From CAZYMF01 sp964648215 (GTDB lineage Bacteria; Desulfobacterota; Binatia; HRBIN30; JACQVA1), in the NCBI GenBank assembly GCA_964648215.1, contig CAZYMF010000050.1:1-26397 (forward strand): 26,397 nucleotides of DNA, read 5' to 3'. Both the position numbers and the translations under genes were made by a program. Within the stretch, counting starts at the first letter, position 1. Every line of letters begins with the position of its first letter. The notes beneath the pieces were generated by a model that was not told where the DNA came from, did no database searches, and saw only the letters and a list, made by a program, of their open reading frames with translations. Positions 13,387 through 20,688 of this stretch are shown one piece after another.

Positions 13387-13443
13387 GGTCCAAGGGAAAA
13401 GGTCAAAGCCAGAAAATCGCCTCGCTCCCTTTTCCCTTTGACC
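13387..13443. repeat. Repeat-derived 16-bp inverted repeat
   Basis: GGTCCAAGGGAAAAGG (13387-13402) and CCTTTTCCCTTTGACC (13428-13443) pair at 15 of 16 positions around a 25-nt loop. Both arms are built from the 7-nt units seen in the adjacent array, in opposite orientation. The structure sits between the synthetase and enoyl-CoA hydratase genes and could act as an mRNA-stability or partial termination element. Confidence 0.7.
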
Positions 13444-13502
13444 TTTGACCTCTCTGACTTCTTGCGGCTTTTGGCTTTCAGCTTTTCGCTTCCGTGACTA
13501 TT
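13440..13502. repeat. Heptad-period array running into a coding 3' end, locus B
   Basis: Units in phase on the plus strand are gaccttt, gacctct, ctgactt, cttgcgg, cttttgg, ctttcag, cttttcg, cttccgt and gactatt. They extend through the stop codon (13478-13480) into the last codons of the acyl-CoA synthetase gene. The gcttttg/gcttttc units are the same as in locus A. Confidence 0.75.
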
Positions 13503-15088
13503 TCCGGCCCGTCGGGCGCAAACCGCTCGGCCAGGAAGCGCTCCTGCGGTTTCTCCGAAGCGGTCTTGGGGATCTCGCCGACCACCTGCAGATACGAGGG
13601 GACGAAGTTCGGCTCCAGGCCCTTGCGGCAGGTGGCGAAGACGCTGGCGGGATCGAACGCCGCCGCGTCCACCGGAACGACGGCGGCGACGACGTCCTTC
13701 TCGCCCGGGGCGCCCGAGGCCGCCGGCACGCCGTAGACGAACACGTCGTCTACCTGCGGGTGCTCGGCGATCACCTTCTCGACGAAGCCGGGGTTGACGA
13801 AGTCGCCGTTGTGGCGGATGCCGCCGCCCTTGCGGAAGTCGAAGTAGAACCAGCCGTTTTCGTCGCGGTGGCACATGTCGCCGCTGCGCAGCCAGCCGCC
13901 GTGCGTCTTCTTGCGCGAGGCCTCCTCGTTCTTGAAGTACTCGACCTCGACGCGCTCGCCGGTGGTGGGCCGCGAGATCAGCTCGCCGAGGACGCCGGGA
14001 GGGCACTCGCCGCCCTGCTCGTCGACGATCTTCATCTCCAGCGTCGGCGGCGGCTTTCCAAAGCTGCCGATCGGGCCGACGCCGATGGGATTGATCGCCA
14101 GCCCGCCCTCCACCGCGCCGTAGCACTCGAGGACCTTCAGGTCGAAGCGCTTCTCGAAAGCCGCCCACAGCTCGGCGGGCATGCCGGCGCTGATGACGAA
14201 GCGCACCGGGTTGTCGGCGTCGTTCGGCTGCGGCGGCTCGCTGTAGATCGCCGTCGCCATGCCGCCGAGCAGGTTGAAGGCGGTGCAGCCGTGCCGGCGC
14301 AGGATGTCCCAAAGGCGCGACTTGGTGAAGCGGCGGCTGAACACGGCGCGCAGCTTCATCGCCAGCGACGGCGCCAGGGTGATGAGCTGGGCGTTGCCAT
14401 GGGTCAGCGACAGCCCGTTGTAGGGGCGGTCGCCGGGCTGGAAACCGACCAGGTATCCCATCGCGCTCGCCGCGACGTAGCGGCCATTGGCGCAGACGAC
14501 GCCCTTGGGATCGCCCGTCGTCCCCGAGGTGTAGATGATCTCGAAGGGATCCCCCGGCGCGTCGACGCGCACGTCGACGTACGTCTCGGCGGTCGCCAGC
14601 AGCGGCGCGAACGGCTCGGCGCCGGCGACCTCCGTCGTCGTCACGCAGCCGGGATCCTCGCCCGACTCGAGCACCAGGATCCACTCCAGGCGGGGAAGAT
14701 CGCCGCGCACCGCGGCCACCTGGGCCAGCGCGTAATCGGCGCAGACGATGCCGCGGCATTCGGAGTTGCGCAGAGTGTAGGCCAGCTTCTCGCCGCGCGT
14801 GCGGGGATCGATGGGCACGAACACGCCGCCGGTGATGGAGGCGGCCACCATCGTCTCGATGAACTCCGGGTGGTTGCGCATCATCAACCCGAAGCGATCG
14901 CCCTTGTTCAGACCCTTGGCGATCAGACCGGCGGCGATGCGGTTGCCGTTGCGCCACAGGTCGGCGTAGGTGCGCACCTCGTCGGCGCGCACGCCGTCGC
15001 CGTCGATGGTGACGACGTCGAAGTCCGGTACCTGCTCCGCTCGCGCGGCGATCAGGTCCGCCAGGATCAGCTCGTTGCGCTCTCGCAT
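13478..15088 (-). CDS. Acyl-CoA synthetase (class I adenylate-forming enzyme)
   Basis: A 536-residue ANL-superfamily ligase that activates a carboxylic acid to its CoA thioester via acyl-AMP. The P-loop-like motif 'IIYTSGTTGDPKGVV' is at residues about 184-198. 'VLECYGAVEGG' corresponds to the A5 acyl/AMP motif, 'WLRSGDMCHRDENGWFYFDFRKGG' to the ATP-ribose Asp and hinge, and 'GEIPKTASEKPQER' to the C-terminal catalytic-Lys loop. It resembles CaiC/crotonobetaine-type and medium-chain ligases. ATG 15088 has GGAG at suitable spacing. It lies 31 nt after the acyl-CoA dehydrogenase, so activation, dehydrogenation and hydration enzymes are adjacent. The last few residues fall in the heptad repeat. 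Confidence 0.93.
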   Translation of the reverse strand: MRERNELILADLIAARAEQVPDFDVVTIDGDGVRADEVRTYADLWRNGNRIAAGLIAKGLNKGDRFGLMMRNHPEFIETMVAASITGGVFVPIDPRTRGEKLAYTLRNSECRGIVCADYALAQVAAVRGDLPRLEWILVLESGEDPGCVTTTEVAGAEPFAPLLATAETYVDVRVDAPGDPFEIIYTSGTTGDPKGVVCANGRYVAASAMGYLVGFQPGDRPYNGLSLTHGNAQLITLAPSLAMKLRAVFSRRFTKSRLWDILRRHGCTAFNLLGGMATAIYSEPPQPNDADNPVRFVISAGMPAELWAAFEKRFDLKVLECYGAVEGGLAINPIGVGPIGSFGKPPPTLEMKIVDEQGGECPPGVLGELISRPTTGERVEVEYFKNEEASRKKTHGGWLRSGDMCHRDENGWFYFDFRKGGGIRHNGDFVNPGFVEKVIAEHPQVDDVFVYGVPAASGAPGEKDVVAAVVPVDAAAFDPASVFATCRKGLEPNFVPSYLQVVGEIPKTASEKPQERFLAERFAPDGPEIVTEAKS

Positions 15089-15119
15089 ACGATGCTCCGA
15101 AACGGCCGGCGGCGTCTCG

Positions 15120-16334
15120 CTACAGCCGATCGGCGGCGTGGAGCGAGAGCACCTCGTTGGCGCCGTCCTCGATCAGCGACGCCCGCGCGTCGCGCAGCAC
15201 CTTCTCGATGGGATACTCGTGGCTGAGCCCGTTGCCGCCGAAGACCTGCAGCGCCTCGGTGGCCACCTCGAAGGCGGTCTGCGTCGACGTCACCTTGGAG
15301 GCGATGGCATAGTGAACGGCCGGGAAGGCCCCGTCGGCGCCAAAGAAGGGATTGTTGAGAGTGTTGTAGAGGATGACCCGCCGGTTGAGAGAGCGCGCCG
15401 CCTCGACCTTGCGGAACATCTCGAACAGCTTCAGCTTGATCGCCTGGTGCGTGATGATGGTGACGCCTCCCTGAACGCGCTGCTTGGCATAGTCGAGCGC
15501 CATCTCGAGGGCGGCGCGGGCGCAGCCGACGAAGGTGGCGCCCATGTAGCCGTTGGCGGTGCACAGCGTCATCTCCAGACCCATCCCGTACATCTCGGGG
15601 GGAATGATCATGTGGCTGCTCGGCACGCGCACGGCGTCGAAGAACACCTCGCCCTGCGGCAGCGGGCGCTGCCCCAGCTTCTCCAGCGCCTTGCCGCGCG
15701 AGACGCCCGGAGCCGTCAGATCCACCAGGAGGACGCCGCGGGCGGGGGCGCCGTCCCCGTTGTCGACGGCGGTGTACAGGGCCGCGGCCTCGGCGATCGG
15801 CCCGTTGGACACCCACGCGGCCTTCTGGCCGTCGATGACGTAGCCGTCGCCGTCGCGGCGGGCGATGCAGTTCGGTCGCTGGAAGCACGGGCGCCCGGCA
15901 TCCGTGGCCATGTCGAGGACGTCGCTGCCGTGGTCCGGCTCGGTGATCGCCCAGCAGCCGATCTTGCTCGTCGGGAAGGCGGCGATCAGGTCCGGGTTCT
16001 GCGAGCCTTGCGCCAGCATGGCCGGGAACTCCGCCGCGCCGAGGCTGATGGCGAGACCGGCGTCACCCCAGCCGAGCTCCTCGGTGACGATGCAGGTGAG
16101 CCGCGCCAGCTGCGTTGGAGTGAAGTCCGACGCGGAGCCGGTCAGGACGCGGATGCCGAGATCGTCCCACCGCTTGTGGACGTCGCGCAGCACCGGGTGC
16201 TTGGCGACCTCCTCGGCCGGCAGCCGGTCGAGAGCCTTGCCGGCCGGACGCATGACTTCCTCGGCAAAGCGATGCACCAGGTCGCGAACCTCGCGTTCCT
16301 CCGCCGAGAGATCGACGTCGATGTCTTGAATCAT
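15120..16334 (-). CDS. Acyl-CoA dehydrogenase
   Basis: A 404-residue FAD-dependent acyl-CoA dehydrogenase that introduces a 2,3-double bond into an acyl-CoA. The N-terminal helical domain is 'LSAEEREVRDLVHRFAEEVMRPAGKALDR'. The middle beta domain has 'CWAITEPDHGSDVLDMAT' and 'VIDGQKAAWVSNGPIA'. The C-terminal domain has 'ALQVFGGNGLSHEYPIEKVLRDARASLIEDGANEVL', where Glu389 of 'IEDGANE' occupies the catalytic-base position of the MCAD-type family. GGGAGGAAGG upstream fixes the start at 16334. Electrons would normally pass to ETF; here a ferredoxin and a nitroreductase-type flavoprotein are immediately upstream, suggesting an unusual electron route (inference). Confidence 0.95.
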   Translation of the reverse strand: MIQDIDVDLSAEEREVRDLVHRFAEEVMRPAGKALDRLPAEEVAKHPVLRDVHKRWDDLGIRVLTGSASDFTPTQLARLTCIVTEELGWGDAGLAISLGAAEFPAMLAQGSQNPDLIAAFPTSKIGCWAITEPDHGSDVLDMATDAGRPCFQRPNCIARRDGDGYVIDGQKAAWVSNGPIAEAAALYTAVDNGDGAPARGVLLVDLTAPGVSRGKALEKLGQRPLPQGEVFFDAVRVPSSHMIIPPEMYGMGLEMTLCTANGYMGATFVGCARAALEMALDYAKQRVQGGVTIITHQAIKLKLFEMFRKVEAARSLNRRVILYNTLNNPFFGADGAFPAVHYAIASKVTSTQTAFEVATEALQVFGGNGLSHEYPIEKVLRDARASLIEDGANEVLSLHAADRL

Positions 16335-16381
16335 GGGCCCTTCCTCCCTTGCAGGCGTTGCCTCGCCGGAGCGAGAAACGC

Positions 16382-16711
16382 TCAGAATTTCCTCGGCAGC
16401 GCAAACTCGCCGCGGCCGAGCTGCCGGTAGAAGCCGACGAAGTCGTAGGGGCGCGCGGCGGCGATGGCCCCCGTCGCGCAGATGGCGTGGCAGTTGTTGC
16501 AACTGATGCAGCCGCGATGGTCTTCCTTGACCCGGGCCTTCTTCTTGCTCTTGTCCCCGAAGAGCTCGAGAACATTGGCCGGGCACACGACCGTGCACAG
16601 CTTGCACCCGTCGCACTTGTCCAGATCGATCGTGACCCGCTGGAAGATGCACTCGGCGGGATCGTCCCAGTCGGGGAAATGGCGTCTTTCGCTCTTTGAC
16701 AACAAGGCCAT
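16382..16711 (-). CDS. 2x[4Fe-4S] ferredoxin
   Basis: A 109-residue bacterial-type ferredoxin with two complete cluster-binding motifs: 'CDGCKLCTVVCP' and 'CISCNNCHAICATGAI'. The 33-residue N-terminus and the C-terminal 'YDFVGFYRQLGRGEFALPRKF' exceed the minimal fold and may dock to a partner enzyme. GAGGAG precedes ATG 16711. It lies between the nitroreductase (10 nt apart) and the acyl-CoA dehydrogenase (47 nt apart). It probably carries electrons between the flavoproteins of this operon; direction and donor are not shown. Confidence 0.93.
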   Translation of the reverse strand: MALLSKSERRHFPDWDDPAECIFQRVTIDLDKCDGCKLCTVVCPANVLELFGDKSKKKARVKEDHRGCISCNNCHAICATGAIAAARPYDFVGFYRQLGRGEFALPRKF

Positions 16712-16721
16712 GGTGGGCTCC

Positions 16722-17513
16722 TCAGTACACTAGCTTCCTCTCGCCGTTCTCGAACCAGGCGATCTCGTGGGTTTCGCGGGCGATCAGGCGCGTCGGGTCG
16801 CCGATCGGGTAGCCGACGGTGATGGCCTCGCTGATCTCGTACGGCTCCTCCACCCCGAGGCGGCTGCGCCACTCGCGGCTCTTGTTGAGGAACTTGGAGA
16901 AGCCGATCCAGCAGGTGCCGAGACCGAGGCTCTGCGCCGCCAGCACGATGTTGGTGCCGCAGATGCCGATGTCGATCTCCGGCGTGCCGATGCCGCGCTT
17001 GTCCATCAGCAACAGAATCACCGTCGGCGCCCGGTGGAAGACCGCGAAGCGGCCCTGGCCGATGGCCGTCATGGCCGACACCGGCACCGGGTGCATCATG
17101 CTCGGCTGCAGGCGATTGAACAGCTTCGACACGGCCCGAGTGGTGAAGTGCTTGAAGGAGCCCTTCGGGTAGGTGGCATAATCCAGATTGCGCGACAGCT
17201 TGCGACAGGTGGCAACACAGAACTCCTCCATGCCGGCGATCATGGCGGCGTCGCGGACGACGACGAACTTCCACGGCTGGCAGTTCCCCTGCGACGGCGC
17301 GTAGCGGCCCATCTCCAGAATCCGCCGGATCGCGTGGGCCGGCACCTGCTTGCGCTTGTACTTGCGAATGCTGCGCCGCCGCAGCATGGCCTCCTCGACC
17401 GCGTTCCACTCGGCCCCTTCCGCCACCTCGCGGATCTCGCTGCTGCGGCCGGCTTCCCGCTCGATCTCCTCGGGATCTTCGATTCGAAGAGCGGTAACGT
17501 TGGCGTTGGACAT
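16722..17513 (-). CDS. Nitroreductase-family FMN protein
   Basis: A 263-residue nitroreductase-fold flavoprotein. FMN-binding signatures are 'RRRSIRKYKRKQVP', 'GRYAPSQGNCQPWKFVVV', 'DIGICGTNIVLAAQSLGLGTCWIGF', and the C-terminal 'VGYPIGDPTR'. A central insertion, 'ATCRKLSRNLDYATYPKGSFKHF', is longer than in NfsB-type enzymes, suggesting a specialised substrate or partner. Despite the family name the substrate need not be a nitro compound. AAAGGAGG before ATG 17513 is a very strong ribosome-binding site embedded just after the STAS stop. Co-operonic with a ferredoxin and acyl-CoA enzymes, it may couple ferredoxin and NAD(P)H or reduce an acyl-CoA intermediate; both are inference. Confidence 0.92.
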   Translation of the reverse strand: MSNANVTALRIEDPEEIEREAGRSSEIREVAEGAEWNAVEEAMLRRRSIRKYKRKQVPAHAIRRILEMGRYAPSQGNCQPWKFVVVRDAAMIAGMEEFCVATCRKLSRNLDYATYPKGSFKHFTTRAVSKLFNRLQPSMMHPVPVSAMTAIGQGRFAVFHRAPTVILLLMDKRGIGTPEIDIGICGTNIVLAAQSLGLGTCWIGFSKFLNKSREWRSRLGVEEPYEISEAITVGYPIGDPTRLIARETHEIAWFENGERKLVY

Positions 17514-17527
17514 TTGCACTGCCTCCT

Positions 17528-17869
17528 TTAGCGATCCCGTGAGATCGCGCCGGCTCTGCGCCGCAAGGCGCCGTGCTCCGACGACGAACCCGGCCCGCCC
17601 GCGGCGGTGCCGCGGCGCCGCTTCAGCTCCAGCAACAGGGAGACGTACGGCGGCACGTGGCAGAGCCGGCCGCCACGCCCGCGGATCTCCTCGAGAGCGT
17701 CTACCCCCTCGCCGTCGGCGAACTGCATGTCGGACAGATCGACAGTCAGCGGCGGCGTGGCACTCTCGCTGACACGGGCGAGCTCTGCCACGGCATCGCC
17801 GGTCAGGCGTCCGTCGAACTTCACATTGGTTCCCTCGCCGCCAGCGCTCTGTGTGATCCGAAAGCTCAC
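17528..17869 (-). CDS. STAS-domain protein (anti-sigma-factor-antagonist-like)
   Basis: A 113-residue protein that reads as a STAS domain: 'VSFRITQSAGGEGTNVKFDGRLTGDAVAEL', the characteristic 'LTVDLSDMQFADGEGVDALEEIRGRG' strand-helix with Asp before the helix, and 'YVSLLLELKR'. Family members relay signals by binding kinases or transporters. The usual phosphorylatable Ser/Thr in the 'D(S/T)SG' loop is replaced by 'ADGEG', so regulation by SpoIIAA-type phosphorylation is unlikely. The GTG at 17869 is the best start, since no ATG gives a domain-sized protein. The stop is 14 nt before the nitroreductase start, so it is the first gene of the operon. A near-consensus sigma-54 promoter lies upstream. 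Confidence 0.72.
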   Translation of the reverse strand: MSFRITQSAGGEGTNVKFDGRLTGDAVAELARVSESATPPLTVDLSDMQFADGEGVDALEEIRGRGGRLCHVPPYVSLLLELKRRRGTAAGGPGSSSEHGALRRRAGAISRDR

Positions 17870-17917
17870 TTGCCGTCCCGGCCCTCCGTGCAGGCTGACA
17901 TCGCAAACCGGGGTCAG

Positions 17918-17933
17918 AGGAAGATCCGTGCCA
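17918..17933 (-). promoter_or_regulatory. Candidate sigma-54 (-24/-12) promoter
   Basis: On the minus strand TGGCACGGATCTTCCT has the -24 box TGGCACG and, with 10 nt between the dinucleotides, TTCCT where TTGCA/T is expected; only the G of GC is off. It lies about 49 nt before the STAS start and is divergent from a sigma-54 enhancer-binding-protein gene. The mismatch keeps confidence moderate. Confidence 0.5.
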
Positions 17934-17986
17934 CGTGCCGCCGCAACCGCAAGCAACCACACCGCCTGCACCGACCCCGAGCTCGC

Positions 17987-18015
17987 TAGGCAGCCATCGC
18001 TATATCGACTACACT
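17987..18015 (+). promoter_or_regulatory. Candidate vegetative promoter of the sigma-54 activator
   Basis: TAGGCA (17987-17992), a 17-nt spacer and TACACT (18010-18015) match the consensus at 4/6 each. The -10 ends 8 nt before ATG 18024, which has no ribosome-binding site, so the message may be leaderless. Confidence 0.42.
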
Positions 18016-18023
18016 GCATTGAA

Positions 18024-19643
18024 ATGCCGATGGCGGATCGAGATATCGCTGCGCCGAGGGACGAGCAGACCGAGGCGATTCTACGCCGGCAGGTCGAGTT
18101 CGAAGCGCTGCTAGCCGATGTCTCGGCCCGCCTGCTCAACCTTCCGCCGGAGTCCGTCGACAGCGAGATCACCGCAGCCCTCAGACGTTTCGGTGAGCAC
18201 CTCGACGTCGACCGTGGGAGCGTCGCCAGCATCGAACCCGCCGATGGGAAGTTGCACGCGACCCAAGCCTGGGCGCGCGCGGGGGTGCCGCTGATGCCGC
18301 TGGGGATCGGCGAGGCCGAGTTCCCGTGGGCGGCCCGGCAGACCCGGTCCGGCCGCGCCATCATCATCTCCGGGCCGGAGGAGTTGCCGCCCGAGGCTGC
18401 GGGAGACATGGCGGTGGCACAACGCTTCGGGGTGCAGTCGCTGGTGCTGCTGCCGCTGTCCGCGGGCGGCAAGCTGATCGGCACGGTGCACTTCTCCACT
18501 CTCACACGGAAGGCCCACTGGCCGGAGGCCATCGTCCAGCGACTGCGTCTGATCGGCGAGATCTTCGCCAGCGTGCTGCTGCGGCGCGAGAGCGAGCTCG
18601 AGCTGCGGCGCGCCCTGGCGCGGGTGCAGCAGCTGAGCGAAAGGCTCGAGGCGGAGAACGCCTACCTGCGCGAGGACGCCCTCGATCCCGCCCTGCGCGG
18701 CGACATCGTCGGCGAGAGCATGGCCCTGCGCACCGTGCTGTTGCGGGCCGAGCAGGTGGCCCCGACCGAGGCGAGCGTGCTCGTCCTCGGCGAGACCGGG
18801 GTGGGCAAGGAGCTGATCGCCAAGGCCATCCACGAGAAGAGCGCCCGCCACGAGGCGACCTTCGTCAAGGTGAACTGCGCCGCGCTGCCGGCGACGCTGA
18901 TCGAGAGCGAGCTGTTCGGCCACGAGAAGGGAGCGTTCACCGGCGCCATCGCCCGCAAGCTCGGACGCTTCGAGCTGGCCGACGGCGGCACCCTCTTCCT
19001 CGACGAGATCGGCGAGATGCCGGTCGACCTGCAGGCGAAGCTGCTGCGGGTGCTGCAGGACGGCGAGATGGAACGCCTGGGCTCGCAGATCACCCGCAAG
19101 GTGAACGTGCGCGTCATCGCCGACACCAATCGCGAGCTCAAGGCGGCGGTCCGGGACGGCAGCTTCCGCCCCGACCTCTACTACCGCCTGGCCGTGTTCC
19201 CGATCGATGTGCCGCCGCTGCGCGAGCGCAAGGAGGACGTTCCGCTCCTCGTCTGGTACTTTCTCGGGCAGTTCCGGGCGGCGATGGGCAAGGCCATCGA
19301 GCGGGTGCCCGCTCCTTTGATGCAGCGATTGATCGCCTACGACTGGCCCGGCAACATCCGCGAGCTGCGCAACGTCATCGAGCGCGCCTTCATCCTCTCG
19401 AACTCGACGACCCTGCGCCTCGATGATGCCTTCGACGCACCTCACGTCGCGCGCCCCAGCGTGGCCCGCTCGGCCCCGCGGACGGACCGCACCCTCGAGG
19501 AGGTGGAGCGGGCCCACATCGTCGCCGTGCTGGAGGAGTGCCGCTGGCAGATCCGCGGTCGCGGCCGGGCGGCCGAGCGTCTCGGCCTGAACCCGAGCAC
19601 ACTCTACTCGCGGATGAAGAAGCTGGGGATCAAGAAAAGATGA
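18024..19643 (+). CDS. Sigma-54-dependent transcriptional activator (GAF-AAA+-Fis HTH)
   Basis: A 539-residue enhancer-binding protein. Residues about 20-180 form a GAF-type sensory domain ('FEALLADVSARLLNLP'). A short coiled linker 'LELRRALARVQQLSERLEAENAYL' follows. The AAA+ domain has Walker A 'GETGVGKE', the sigma-54-contact loop 'GAFTGA', Walker B 'GGTLFLDEIGEMP', and 'FRPDLYYRL' and 'WPGNIRELRN'. The C-terminal Fis-type HTH is 'RAAERLGLNPSTLYSRMKKLGI'. All parts needed to activate RNA polymerase-sigma-54 are present. There is no receiver domain, so it probably senses a small ligand or redox state through GAF. It is divergent from the STAS-to-ECH operon, its likely target. ATG 18030 is an alternative start. 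Confidence 0.95.
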   Translation: MPMADRDIAAPRDEQTEAILRRQVEFEALLADVSARLLNLPPESVDSEITAALRRFGEHLDVDRGSVASIEPADGKLHATQAWARAGVPLMPLGIGEAEFPWAARQTRSGRAIIISGPEELPPEAAGDMAVAQRFGVQSLVLLPLSAGGKLIGTVHFSTLTRKAHWPEAIVQRLRLIGEIFASVLLRRESELELRRALARVQQLSERLEAENAYLREDALDPALRGDIVGESMALRTVLLRAEQVAPTEASVLVLGETGVGKELIAKAIHEKSARHEATFVKVNCAALPATLIESELFGHEKGAFTGAIARKLGRFELADGGTLFLDEIGEMPVDLQAKLLRVLQDGEMERLGSQITRKVNVRVIADTNRELKAAVRDGSFRPDLYYRLAVFPIDVPPLRERKEDVPLLVWYFLGQFRAAMGKAIERVPAPLMQRLIAYDWPGNIRELRNVIERAFILSNSTTLRLDDAFDAPHVARPSVARSAPRTDRTLEEVERAHIVAVLEECRWQIRGRGRAAERLGLNPSTLYSRMKKLGIKKR

Positions 19644-19645
19644 GC

Positions 19646-19719
19646 TTCAAGCTGCAAGGAACAAGATTCAAGCTCGAAGCTTGAACCTTGCACCTTGAAC
19701 CTTGAACCTTGAATCTTGC
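19646..19719. repeat. Heptad arrays forming a long hairpin between convergent genes, locus C
   Basis: Left units (gcttcaa, gctgcaa, ggaacaa, gattcaa, gctcgaa) and right units (gcttgaa, ccttgca, ccttgaa repeated, tcttg) are related heptamers in opposite orientation. They fold about 19675-19677: TTCAAGCT (19667-19674) with AGCTTGAA (19678-19685), then CAAG (19662-19665) with CTTG (19687-19690), then CAAGG (19655-19659) with CCTTG (19693-19697). It sits between the stop codons of the activator (19643) and the SDR (19734) and probably terminates transcription in both directions. Confidence 0.8.
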
Positions 19720-19733
19720 GGCGTGTCGCTCCC

Positions 19734-20513
19734 CTACTTCTCGTCGCCTTCCAGAAACCGCCGCTGCAAGCGCCGCATACCGGCAAGCCACCGGTCGCGG
19801 TTGGTGGCCTTGCGCCGGACGTAGTCGGCCACCTGCGGGTGTGGCAGGATGAGGAAGCGCTCGTCGGCCAGCCCTTCGATCACCGTCTGCGCCACCTGCT
19901 CGGGCTCGATCACGCCGTCGACGCCGGCAACGCCGCCTTCTTCGGTGCCGGCAATCATGTTGGTGCGCACCGCCTGGGGGCAGAGCACCGACACCTTGAT
20001 CCCCTGCTCGCCGTGGGTGATCGAGAGCCACTCGGCGAGCGCGACCACGGCGTGCTTGGTCACCGAGTAGGTCGCCGAGCCGATCTGCGACAGCAGACCG
20101 GCGGCCGATGCCGTGTGCAGCAGGTAGCCGCCGCCGCGCGCCAGCATTCCAGGAAGCACGGCGCGGGCGGCGTAGACGTGCGCCATCACGTTCACGTCCC
20201 AGATCTTCTGCCACTGCTCGTTGGGCGTCTCCACCCCACCGGGGAAGAAGATGCCGGCGTTCGAGCACCACAGATCGATGCCTCCAAACCTCTGCTCGGT
20301 CTCGCGGGCGACCCGCGCGATGTCGGCTTCGACGCCGACGTCGGCCCTGAACGCGACGCCCTTCACCTCATGCGCCACCGCCTCGGCCCGCGCCAGGTCG
20401 AGATCGACGACGACCACCGCGCGCGCCGCTTCAGCCGCAAACCGGCGCGCCAGCGCCGCCCCGATTCCATTGGCACCGCCGGTGACGACGGCGACTTTGT
20501 CCCGTAGCTCCAT
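19734..20513 (-). CDS. SDR family oxidoreductase
   Basis: A 259-residue classical SDR. The cofactor motif 'TGGANGIG' is near residue 12, with an Asp-containing 'VVVDLDLARAEAV' after the second strand that favours NAD(H). The usual NNAG is 'CSNAG'. The catalytic residues are Ser in 'HTASAAGLLSQIGSATYSVTKHA' and Tyr-x-x-x-Lys there. The C-terminal 'HPQVADYVRRKATNRDRWLAGMRRLQ' is typical of an SDR group annotated with aldehyde/acyl-CoA metabolism. ATG 20513 starts the Rossmann fold at the normal distance. No good ribosome-binding site is seen, but TACAGT lies 6 nt upstream. It is divergent from the alpha/beta hydrolase and convergent with the activator. The substrate is unknown. Confidence 0.93.
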   Translation of the reverse strand: MELRDKVAVVTGGANGIGAALARRFAAEAARAVVVVDLDLARAEAVAHEVKGVAFRADVGVEADIARVARETEQRFGGIDLWCSNAGIFFPGGVETPNEQWQKIWDVNVMAHVYAARAVLPGMLARGGGYLLHTASAAGLLSQIGSATYSVTKHAVVALAEWLSITHGEQGIKVSVLCPQAVRTNMIAGTEEGGVAGVDGVIEPEQVAQTVIEGLADERFLILPHPQVADYVRRKATNRDRWLAGMRRLQRRFLEGDEK

Positions 20514-20621
20514 GCCCGCACTGTAGGCCAACGGCGCACCGGCGCAAAGTGGGGGCCGCGTCAGCGCCGCAACCGGCGCCACGCAGTCACCGCCGACGCG
20601 CCACCCGCGGCCGAGCAACGC

Positions 20622-20650
20622 TTGACATGAATCGGAGCGGTTGCGATATC
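20622..20650 (+). promoter_or_regulatory. Candidate promoter of the alpha/beta hydrolase gene
   Basis: A perfect -35 TTGACA (20622-20627), a 17-nt spacer and GATATC (20645-20650, 3/6) precede the ATG at 20689 by 38 nt. The strong -35 and the divergent arrangement support it; the -10 is weak. Confidence 0.45.
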
Positions 20651-20688
20651 GACGGGGCCGTTGGACTCCGCCGGGAGCGAACAGGCGC

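Noticed and set aside
13445..15226. Long plus-strand open frame opposite the acyl-CoA synthetase
   Set aside because: High GC content leaves antisense frames open; the translation is Arg/Ala/Gly/His-rich without domains, while the minus strand encodes an intact ligase.
18111..19517. Long minus-strand open frame opposite the sigma-54 activator
   Set aside because: No domain or ribosome-binding site; the plus-strand AAA+ motifs are complete.
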